Below are positions 55,459 to 63,063 of a stretch of 64,000 nucleotides of DNA, one piece after another. The translations under genes were made by a program, and so were the position numbers. Every line of letters starts with the position of its first letter. The first letter of the stretch is position 1. The notes under the pieces were generated by a model. The model was not told the DNA's origin and did no database searches. It worked only from the letters and a program-made list of their open reading frames with translations. The stretch is from Mariprofundus erugo. Lineage in GTDB: Bacteria; Pseudomonadota; Zetaproteobacteria; Mariprofundales; Mariprofundaceae. The DNA lies in the NCBI RefSeq assembly GCF_005818865.1, contig NZ_VBRY01000006.1, forward strand, positions 62,001 through 126,000, written 5' to 3'.

Positions 55459-57570
55459 ATGAGCTTTGCTGAAACATGGGTGGTGACCACCGGCATTCAG
55501 ATGCAGATGTTGCGGAGATGTCTGCTGGTGGCGATTGCATTTGTCGCGGTATTCGGCATGGCGAACCTGATGGCCGGCCTGACGATGCTGGCTGTCACCG
55601 AGCTGGCAATGATTGTCACTCTGGCCGGATTGATGCTCTGGAGTCATTTTAACGGGCCACTCGGCTTACTCAAAAACCTGTTCATTCTTCATCCTGTGGT
55701 GCTGTTCTCGACCCTGTTTTTTGCCGGTGGCAGCTATGAGATCGGTTTTATCTGGAGTTTCGGTATCCCGTTTATCGGTTGTATGGTGGCTGGTGTACGG
55801 GCAGGGCTGATCTGGAGCCTTCTCTATGTGGTGATCATTGCGGCCGGCAGCCCGTTTTTCTCCGATTTTGATCTGCTCAAGCTGCTTTACATTGGCCTTG
55901 CCTATGTACCCTTTACCATGATTGCCCTGTTTACCGGTTATGCGATGGAGAAGATCGGCGCCTTCAAGGATGCGTTGCTCGATGATACGACCAGGCGCTT
56001 ACGCCATGAAGAGCATGCATTGAACGAGAGCCGGTTCAATCATCGCGCCTTGCTGGATATGATGCCATATGCCATCGGTGTCCATCGCGACGGGCGCTGG
56101 ATTTACTGTAATCCGGCGGCGGCCCGCCTGCTTGAGGCGGCAGGACCGGAAGAGATCATCGGTACAAACATTTATGACTATGCCCATCCCGAAGACCATG
56201 CCCGCCTGCAGGAGCGGGTTCGTCATATGGCCGGGTCGGGGCGGCCTGCACCTGTACTTGAGCTTGCGGTGGTACGTCGTAGCGGGAGAGATGTGACCAT
56301 CAAAATGCAGTCTTCGCCTGTGATGATTGAAGGCGGGCCGGCGGTGCTGGTGACGGCGGAAGATACCAGTGAGCGTATGCAGCAGGATCAGGAAAATCAT
56401 GCCCTGAAGGCCCAGCTCGAACATGCCCAGCGGCTTGAATCTCTCGGGGTGCTGGCAGGTGGTATCGCGCATGATTTTAATAATCTTCTGACCGCTATTA
56501 TGGGCAATGCCGAACTGGCGCAGGGGGTGGTGGGCATCAAGTCACCTGCAAATACCTACCTCGGCCATATTGTCACAACCTGCGATCATGCGGCCGAATT
56601 GTGCAAACAGATGCTCGCTTATGCCGGCAAGGGCACCTATGCGCTGGAAGTGCTTGATATCAACGAGATGATTCGATCGATGGGGCGTTTGATCCGGGCC
56701 TCTGTCGGCAAGAATATCGCATTGAAAATCAAGCTGTATCCCGATCTCCCCGGTATTGAGGGTGATGCGGCCCAGATTCAGCAGCTGATTCTTAACTTTA
56801 TTGTCAATTCTGCCGATGCCATTGGTGCTGCCGCAGGTGAGATCAAGGTATCCAGCGCTGTACGCGAGATGGCGCGCAACGAGCTCGATCCTCTCTATCA
56901 CGGCGCGGAATTGCCGACCGGGCAGTATGTGATTATTGAGGTTCGCGATACCGGTTGTGGCATGGATGCAGAGTTGCAGGCGAAAATATTTGATCCGTTT
57001 TTTACGACCAAAAAAACGGGAAGCGGGCTTGGGCTTTCGGCTGTACTGGGTATTGTACAGGGGCACAAAGGGGCAGTGCAGTTGTTCAGTGCACCGGGTA
57101 AAGGCACGGTGTTCCGGGTCTATCTGCCGGTGACGGATCAGAAAGTGAAAGAGAAAATGGTGACCACGATGGAGGTGGCGGCCTGGCGTGGTGATAATGG
57201 CATGGTGCTGGTGGTGGATGATGATCAGCGCGTACGCACCGTGGCAGAGACATTTCTGTCGAAACTCGATTTTGATGTGCGCAGTGCGGAAGATGGTCAG
57301 CAGGGGGTAGAGCTGTTTGAGCGCTATCATGATCAGCTGGTGGCTGTGCTGCTGGATATGACCATGCCGGTGATGGGGGGCGTTGAGGCGATGGCCGCCA
57401 TGCGTGCCATCGACAGAACGGTACCGATTATACTGGTTTCAGGTTATTCCGAGGTGGATGCCGGCACCCTCTTGACCGGCGATCGTCCGGATGGCTTTTT
57501 ACAGAAACCGTTCAAGGCGATGGTCCTTAAATCCGTCCTGTATGAAATCACGCACCAGCAAGGTACCTGA
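55459..57570 (+). CDS. Polytopic-membrane PAS hybrid histidine kinase
   Basis: A 703-residue kinase whose N-terminal ~165 residues form about six membrane helices, like MASE-type sensor regions, followed by one PAS domain (MMPYAIGVHRDGRWIYCNPAA, about residue 198-218). His338 is in GGIAHDFNN; the ATPase has DTGCGMD and GSGLGLSA; the receiver Asp633 is in LLDMTMPVMGG. AGGAAGGGG precedes the ATG. The stop codon TGA (57568-57570) lies inside the first hairpin of the downstream repeat array. Confidence 0.92.
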   Translation: MSFAETWVVTTGIQMQMLRRCLLVAIAFVAVFGMANLMAGLTMLAVTELAMIVTLAGLMLWSHFNGPLGLLKNLFILHPVVLFSTLFFAGGSYEIGFIWSFGIPFIGCMVAGVRAGLIWSLLYVVIIAAGSPFFSDFDLLKLLYIGLAYVPFTMIALFTGYAMEKIGAFKDALLDDTTRRLRHEEHALNESRFNHRALLDMMPYAIGVHRDGRWIYCNPAAARLLEAAGPEEIIGTNIYDYAHPEDHARLQERVRHMAGSGRPAPVLELAVVRRSGRDVTIKMQSSPVMIEGGPAVLVTAEDTSERMQQDQENHALKAQLEHAQRLESLGVLAGGIAHDFNNLLTAIMGNAELAQGVVGIKSPANTYLGHIVTTCDHAAELCKQMLAYAGKGTYALEVLDINEMIRSMGRLIRASVGKNIALKIKLYPDLPGIEGDAAQIQQLILNFIVNSADAIGAAAGEIKVSSAVREMARNELDPLYHGAELPTGQYVIIEVRDTGCGMDAELQAKIFDPFFTTKKTGSGLGLSAVLGIVQGHKGAVQLFSAPGKGTVFRVYLPVTDQKVKEKMVTTMEVAAWRGDNGMVLVVDDDQRVRTVAETFLSKLDFDVRSAEDGQQGVELFERYHDQLVAVLLDMTMPVMGGVEAMAAMRAIDRTVPIILVSGYSEVDAGTLLTGDRPDGFLQKPFKAMVLKSVLYEITHQQGT

Positions 57571-57594
57571 AGCCACGGGGTGGCTTCAGGTACC
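57562..57594 (+). terminator. Fifteen-base-pair hairpin across the kinase stop codon
   Basis: GGTACCTGAAGCCAC (57562-57576) and GTGGCTTCAGGTACC (57580-57594) pair perfectly around a GGG loop. The TGA stop of the upstream kinase is inside the left arm. It could stabilise or end the kinase transcript, but no T tract follows. Confidence 0.5.
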
Positions 57595-58080
57595 GCGATA
57601 GTTGCACATAACCGAAGCCACGGGGTGGCTTCATGATGCGCGATAGTTGCACCCAACCGAAGCCACGGGGTGGCTTCAGGTACCGCGATAGTTGCACCCA
57701 ACCGAAGCCACGGGGTGGCTTCATGATGCGCGATAGTTGTACCCAACCGAAGCCACGGGGAAGGCTTTCAGGTACCGCGATAGTTGCACATAACCGAAGC
57801 CACGGGGTGGCTTCATGATGCGCGATAGTTGCACCCAACCGAAGCCACGGGGTGGCTTCATGATGCGCGATAGTTGTACCCAACCGAAGCCACGGGGTGG
57901 CTTCAGGTACCGCGATAGTTGCACATAACCGAAGCCACGGGGTGGCTTCATGATGCGCGATAGTTGTACCCAACCGAAGCCACGGGGAAGGCTTTCAGGT
58001 ACCGCGATAGTTGCACCCAACCGAAGCCACGGGGTGGCTTCATGATGCGCGATCGTTGCCCCCAACCGAAGCCACGGGGG
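57569..58080. repeat. Tandem array of eleven 45/47-bp hairpin units plus a partial twelfth
   Basis: Units start at 57569, 57614, 57659, 57704, 57749, 57796, 57841, 57886, 57931, 57976, 58023 and (partial) 58068. Each begins GAAGCCAC-GGG-GTGGCTTC, a perfect eight-base stem with a three-base loop. Two units (57749 and 57976) are 47 bp with a modified right arm (AAGGCTTTC). The linker is of two kinds: type A AGGTACCGCGATAGTTGC and type B ATGATGCGCGATAGTTG, each closing with an ACATAACC or ACCCAACC end. Types mostly alternate. No CRISPR spacers or mobile-element ends. Function unknown. Confidence 0.97.
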
Positions 58081-58302
58081 CAGCACTGCAGCAACAGGGT
58101 AAGTAAAACCGGTTCGCTATTAAGCGGTGTATCAGCATTTTTACGCACAGAAAGGCCGGTGATGGCGTCTGCCATTGATGTGCCCGCCTGCTTGTAAGGC
58201 GGGCAGTTCACACTCCTCTGAGTCACGTCTCTATTTTGGCAGTGAACGTATTTTTGAATTGCCCTGTTCCATTGAAATGGTTGCCGAGTAGTCTTCGCCG
58301 TC
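58081..58302. other. Intergenic stretch between repeat array and queA
   Basis: About 220 bases without a credible gene. It contains a GCCCGCCT/AGGCGGGC hairpin (58182-58204) with a seven-base loop and no T tract. A promoter for queA is expected here but no convincing pair of hexamers was found. Confidence 0.4.
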
Positions 58303-59337
58303 ATGCGAGTCAGCGATTACGATTTTGATCTGCCCGAGCAGAGTATCGCCAGCCAGCCATTGCAGCAACGGGATGCTTCCCGCCTGCTTTGTCTGAGTGA
58401 GGTGAATGACGATTTTAGTGATCGCCGTATTGTCGATCTGCCACACATGGTGCAACCCGGTGATGTCTGGGTGGTGAATGACACCAAAGTGATTCCTGCC
58501 CGTCTGGTTGGCAGCAAACAGAGCGGCGGCCGGGTGGAGATCCTGCTGCTGGAGCCCACCGATAAAACCGATGTCTGGCGCGCCTGGGGCAAGGCCAACA
58601 AGCCTTTGAAGGAAGGTACGATGATTACCTTCTCCGACACCTTTACGGCGACGGTTCTGGCGCGTGAAGGCAAGGATGTGCTGGTGCAGCTGCAGGCTGA
58701 CGATGTGGCGGCGGCGATTGAGACGCATGGCCATATGCCGCTGCCGCCCTATATTGCGCGCCCCGATTCTGAGGAAGATAAGCAGCGTTATCAGACGGTG
58801 TTTGCCCGCCATGCCGGCGCAGTTGCTGCACCGACTGCCGGCTTGCATCTGACGACCGAGCTGATGGCTGCCATGCAGGCAGCCGGGGCCGAGTTTGTGC
58901 ATGTCACGCTGCATGTGGGGCCGGGTACCTTTCAGCCGGTTCAGGTGGAAGATGTCGCCGATCATATCATGCATGAAGAAGCCTATATCGTGCCGGCGGA
59001 AACCGCCGAGGCGGTGAATCGGGCCCGGCAGCAGGGGCGGCGCGTGGTGGCTGTGGGAACGACCAGCCTGCGTACGCTGGAGGCCGCCGGCCAGAGCGGG
59101 CAACTGCTTGCCGGAGCCGGTCGTACATCCATTTTTATTACGCCCGGTTATCATTTTCGTATGGTGGATGCCCTGCTGACCAATTTTCATTTGCCTAAAT
59201 CGACGCTGCTGATGCTGGTTTCAGCACTGGCCGGTCGGCAGCGCGTGCTGGCGGCATATGAGCACGCCAAGCAGGCGGGTTACCGTTTTTATTCCTATGG
59301 TGATGCGATGTTTGTGCCGGGCCGGACGGAATCGTGA
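58303..59337 (+). CDS. queA: S-adenosylmethionine:tRNA ribosyltransferase-isomerase
   Basis: A 344-residue QueA, which adds the ribosyl part of SAM to 7-aminomethyl-deazaguanine in tRNA on the way to queuosine. The N-terminus SDYDFDLPEQSIASQPLQQRDASRLL, the VNDTKVIPARL motif, TAGLHLT and ITPGYHFRMVDALLTNFHLPKSTLLMLVSA are highly conserved. Length is typical. No ribosome site precedes the ATG. tgt is not in the window. Confidence 0.97.
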   Translation: MRVSDYDFDLPEQSIASQPLQQRDASRLLCLSEVNDDFSDRRIVDLPHMVQPGDVWVVNDTKVIPARLVGSKQSGGRVEILLLEPTDKTDVWRAWGKANKPLKEGTMITFSDTFTATVLAREGKDVLVQLQADDVAAAIETHGHMPLPPYIARPDSEEDKQRYQTVFARHAGAVAAPTAGLHLTTELMAAMQAAGAEFVHVTLHVGPGTFQPVQVEDVADHIMHEEAYIVPAETAEAVNRARQQGRRVVAVGTTSLRTLEAAGQSGQLLAGAGRTSIFITPGYHFRMVDALLTNFHLPKSTLLMLVSALAGRQRVLAAYEHAKQAGYRFYSYGDAMFVPGRTES

Positions 59338-59383
59338 TAGCGTTGACTGAATATATGGGTTGCTTGTTCTCCGGAGGCGAGAA

Positions 59384-60988
59384 ATGAGAATTCTGATATC
59401 CCAGATGATGCCCCGCGTCGGCGAGATGGAGGGGAATGTCCGTCAGATGATGCAGGCGATGGCGCAAGCAGAGTCAGGGCTTTGTGATCTGGTGGTGTTT
59501 TCCGAGTTGTGTATCACCGGCTATCCGCCTGAGGACCTGCTGTTCAGGCCCGCTTTTATGGCGAAGGTGGATGAAGCGGTTGCTGCAGTCGTGGCAGCCA
59601 GTCGGCAGAGCTGCGTGGTTTTCGGTGCACCGCGGCGGGAAGGTATTCACCTGCGTAACAGTGTGATACTGGCCCGTAACGGAAAAGTGGTCGGCATTTA
59701 TGATAAACAGCGCCTGCCCAATTACGGTGTGTTTGATGAGCAGCGCTATTTCACCCCCGGTACTGGCCGCCAGTGTGTGTTTGATGTCAATGGCTGGCGG
59801 GTAGGGGTCGGCGTATGTGAGGATCTCTGGCATGATGATCTGGCCGCCAGTCAGGCGGGCATCGCCTGCGATGTATGGCTGAATCTGAATGCATCACCGT
59901 TTCATCTGGGTAAACAGGCGGACCGTGAGGCACTGGTTGCCCGCAGGGCTGCGGCCTTCGCAACACCACTGGTCTATGTTAATCCGGTGGGTGGGCAGGA
60001 TGAAGTGGTATTTGACGGTGGTTCACATGCAGTAGATGGCAATGGCAATATGTTATTGCGGGCCCCTCTGTTTGAGCCGTGGCAAGGGGTGCTTGATCTT
60101 GGCTGTGTCGGCGTCACTGCTATTGAACCGGTCGCTGAACCGATGGCACAGATTTATGCCGCCCTGGTGATGGGGGTGCGCGATTATGTGCGTCGAAATG
60201 GCAGCTCACAGGTGGTGATAGGACTCTCCGGCGGTATCGACTCGGCCCTGACGGCAGCGATTGCCGTTGAAGCTCTGGGTGCAGCCAATGTGCTCGGCGT
60301 GCTGCTGCCATCAAAGTATTCCAGTGATCACTCGATTGCCGATGCCGAGGCACTGGCGATCAGCCTTGGCATCGAGGTGATCACATTGCCGATCAGTGGC
60401 GGCACCTTCGCTGTTGAAGCGATACTGGCCGATACCTTTGCGGCCTGGGGTACAAGTGCGCCCGATGTGACCGAAGAGAATATTCAGGCCCGTATGCGTG
60501 GCCTGCTGTTGATGGCCATCTCCAACAAAACAGGGCGTATGCTGCTGACAACCGGTAATAAATCGGAAATGGCGGTCGGCTATGCCACCCTGTACGGGGA
60601 TATGGCCGGTGGCTTTGCCGTGCTCAAGGATGTCTATAAAATGCAGGTGTTTGCACTCTCCCGCTGGCTGAACCGGGAGCGTGAGGTGATTCCGGCCAAC
60701 ACCATCAGCAAGCCGCCTTCGGCCGAATTGCGTCCGGATCAGAAGGATAGTGATTCATTACCTGACTATGCCGAGCTTGATGCCATTCTCAGTGCCAGCA
60801 TCGAGGAACGTCTGAGCGTGGATGAAATTGCCGCGCGCGGTTATGATGCCGAAGAGGTGCGGCGTGTGGTGCGCATGCTGCAGCTGGCCGAGTATAAACG
60901 CCGGCAGGCGCCTCCAGGGGTGAAAATTACCGAGCGCGCATTCGGGCGGGATCGGCGTTATCCGATTACCCATGGCTTTCGCGAATAG
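59384..60988 (+). CDS. nadE: Glutamine-dependent NAD+ synthetase
   Basis: A 534-residue two-domain enzyme. The N-terminal nitrilase-like glutaminase has its triad at Glu41 (FSELCITGYP), Lys108 (YDKQRLPNYG) and Cys145 (GVCEDLW). The C-terminal synthetase has the ATP motif LSGGIDSAL near residue 281. Ammonia is channelled to amidate deamido-NAD. ATG 59384 has GGAGG six bases upstream and was preferred to 59360. Close to glnB/glnA, consistent with glutamine metabolism. Confidence 0.97.
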   Translation: MRILISQMMPRVGEMEGNVRQMMQAMAQAESGLCDLVVFSELCITGYPPEDLLFRPAFMAKVDEAVAAVVAASRQSCVVFGAPRREGIHLRNSVILARNGKVVGIYDKQRLPNYGVFDEQRYFTPGTGRQCVFDVNGWRVGVGVCEDLWHDDLAASQAGIACDVWLNLNASPFHLGKQADREALVARRAAAFATPLVYVNPVGGQDEVVFDGGSHAVDGNGNMLLRAPLFEPWQGVLDLGCVGVTAIEPVAEPMAQIYAALVMGVRDYVRRNGSSQVVIGLSGGIDSALTAAIAVEALGAANVLGVLLPSKYSSDHSIADAEALAISLGIEVITLPISGGTFAVEAILADTFAAWGTSAPDVTEENIQARMRGLLLMAISNKTGRMLLTTGNKSEMAVGYATLYGDMAGGFAVLKDVYKMQVFALSRWLNREREVIPANTISKPPSAELRPDQKDSDSLPDYAELDAILSASIEERLSVDEIAARGYDAEEVRRVVRMLQLAEYKRRQAPPGVKITERAFGRDRRYPITHGFRE

Positions 60989-61378
<390 letters not shown>

Positions 61379-61469
61379 ACATCGGTTGCCAAGCTGAATA
61401 TCTTGTGCCAAAGTCGCGCATCCGATCTGACCGGGTGGGATTTTTTGTATAACTATGAAGGAGTACATT

Positions 61470-62903
61470 GTGAGTAACGCAGTTCAAAAGGTCTTTGACC
61501 TGATCAAAGAAAACGAGTGCGAGTTTGTCGATGTCCGCTTTACTGACACACGTGGCAAATGGCAGCACGTTACCTATCCAATCCATCAGCTGAGTGAAGA
61601 TTCATTCGAAGACGGCTTCGCCTTCGACGGATCATCCGTTGCCGGCTGGTGTGATATTAATAACTCAGATATGGCTCTGATTCCTGATCCGGCAAGTGCA
61701 AATATCGATCCCTTCTTCGAAGCTTCCACGCTGGTTCTGGTTGCTCAGGTGATCGACCCAATTACCGGTCAGGAATATAACCGTTGCCCGCGTCAGATTG
61801 CACAGAAAGCGTTGAACTACATCCGCTCTGCAGGCATTGCTGACACCGCATACTTCGGCCCTGAGCTCGAGTTCTTCATTTTCGACGGCATCCGCTGGAA
61901 CAACGATATGGGTGGCTGTGGCTACCAGATCGAGTCCGAGGAAGCAGCATGGAACTCCGGCAAGAACTTTGCTGATGCGTCCGAAGGCATGATGCGCAAC
62001 TCCGGCCATCGTCCGCGCGTCAAGGGTGGTTACTTCCCGGTTCCGCCAATCGACTCCCTGCATGAGATCCGCAGTGACATGTCTCTGGTCATGAGCGATC
62101 TGGGCATCCACATGGAAGCGCATCACCACGAAGTGGCGACCGCTGGTCAGTGCGAGCTGGCAATGAAGTTTGCCGAGCTGATTCAGAAGGCTGACGAAGT
62201 ACAGTGGTACAAGTATGTGGTACACAACGTTGCTCATGCCCATGGCAAGACCGCAACCTTCATGCCTAAGCCAATCTATGGCGACAACGGCTCCGCCATG
62301 CACGTTCACCAGTCTCTCTGGCTCAATGGCAAGAACCTGTTCGCAGGCGACAAGTATGCCAACCTGTCTCAGGAAGCACTGTGGTACATCGGTGGTATCA
62401 TCAAGCATGCCAAGGCTCTGAACGCAATCACCAACGCTTCTACCAACTCCTACAAGCGTCTGGTTCCTGGCTTCGAAGCACCTGTGATGCTGGCTTACTC
62501 CAACCGTAACCGCTCTGCGTCCATCCGTATTCCGGTTGTTAACTCCAATCCGGCTCGCCGTATCGAAGTTCGCTTCCCTGACTGCACCTCCAACCCGTAT
62601 CTGGCCTTCACTGCCATGATGCTGGCAGGTCTCGACGGTATCGCGAACAAGATTGATCCGGGTGCAGCTGCAGACAAGAACCTGTATGACCTGCCTCCGG
62701 AAGAAGGCAAGCTGATCCCGACCGTTTGTGGTGGTCTGGAAGAGGCTCTGATTGCACTCGATGCAGATCGCGACTTCCTCAAGGTTGGCGGCGTCATGGA
62801 TGATGACATGATCGATGCCTACATCGAGCTGAAGATGGAAGAGCTCAACGAAGTTCGTATGCGTCCGCATCCGAAGGAAATGGAACTCTACTACTCCTGC
62901 TAA
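61470..62903 (+). CDS. glnA: Glutamine synthetase type I
   Basis: A 477-residue dodecameric GSI-beta enzyme making glutamine from glutamate, ammonia and [12 protein letters not shown], the metal-binding [25 protein letters not shown] and RIEVRFPD motifs are visible. Tyr406 in [10 protein letters not shown] is the adenylylation site, matching the glnE gene downstream. GTG 61470 was chosen because GGAG precedes it by six bases; an upstream ATG (61455) lacks a ribosome site. Followed by a strong terminator. Confidence 0.98.
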   Translation: MSNAVQKVFDLIKENECEFVDVRFTDTRGKWQHVTYPIHQLSEDSFEDGFAFDGSSVAGWCDINNSDMALIPDPASANIDPFFEASTLVLVAQVIDPITGQEYNRCPRQIAQKALNYIRSAGIADTAYFGPELEFFIFDGIRWNNDMGGCGYQIESEEAAWNSGKNFADASEGMMRNSGHRPRVKGGYFPVPPIDSLHEIRSDMSLVMSDLGIHMEAHHHEVATAGQCELAMKFAELIQKADEVQWYKYVVHNVAHAHGKTATFMPKPIYGDNGSAMHVHQSLWLNGKNLFAGDKYANLSQEALWYIGGIIKHAKALNAITNASTNSYKRLVPGFEAPVMLAYSNRNRSASIRIPVVNSNPARRIEVRFPDCTSNPYLAFTAMMLAGLDGIANKIDPGAAADKNLYDLPPEEGKLIPTVCGGLEEALIALDADRDFLKVGGVMDDDMIDAYIELKMEELNEVRMRPHPKEMELYYSC

Positions 62904-62926
62904 TCCAGCCGGATTTGCTGATCAGG

Positions 62927-62959
62927 AAAGGCCGCCCATCGGGCGGCCTTTTCTTTTTT
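62927..62959 (+). terminator. Rho-independent terminator after glnA
   Basis: AAAGGCCGCCC and GGGCGGCCTTT form a perfect eleven-base stem around ATC, followed by a T-rich tail (TCTTTTTT). It separates glnA from glnE. Confidence 0.95.
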
Positions 62960-62969
62960 ATGGCGCAGG

Positions 62970-63001
62970 TTTGCCCGGATGGTAATAAATCAGTCATCGC
63001 C
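62970..63001 (+). repeat. Dispersed hairpin element, copy 3 (diverged)
   Basis: TTTGCCCGGATGGTAATAAA followed by TCAGTCATCGCC aligns with copy 1 (TTTGCCAGGAGGGCAATAAA followed by TCAGCATCTCCC), with an identical AATAAATCAG core. The left CTGATT arm is missing or changed. Confidence 0.5.
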
Positions 63002-63028
63002 TGGCAGACGGGCATACATCGGTACTGA

Positions 63029-63057
63029 TTCTCACGTTGTCATCAAACGGTTATAGT
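63029..63057 (+). promoter_or_regulatory. Candidate sigma-70 promoter of glnE, predicting a leaderless mRNA
   Basis: TTCTCA (63029-63034) and TATAGT (63052-63057) are 17 bases apart. Transcription would begin near 63064, the first base of the glnE ATG, and no ribosome site precedes that ATG. Confidence 0.5.
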
Positions 63058-63063
63058 TATGCA

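Noticed and set aside
57569-58080. CRISPR array
   Set aside because: Linkers are repeated in two types rather than unique spacers, the stems recur every 45-47 bases, and no cas genes are present.
57444-58304. Minus-strand open frames of 100-141 codons through the repeat array as protein genes
   Set aside because: They arise because 45 is a multiple of three; no ribosome site or family signal is seen and the 47-bp units shift frame.
61379-61469. Sigma-54 promoter before glnA
   Set aside because: No GG-N10-GC pair of the right form was found; TATAAC at 61448-61453 is too close to the start codon to be convincing as a sigma-70 promoter.
61665-62870. 401-codon minus-strand frame opposite glnA
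   Set aside because: Glutamine synthetase is unmistakable on the plus strand; the antisense frame is a codon-usage shadow.
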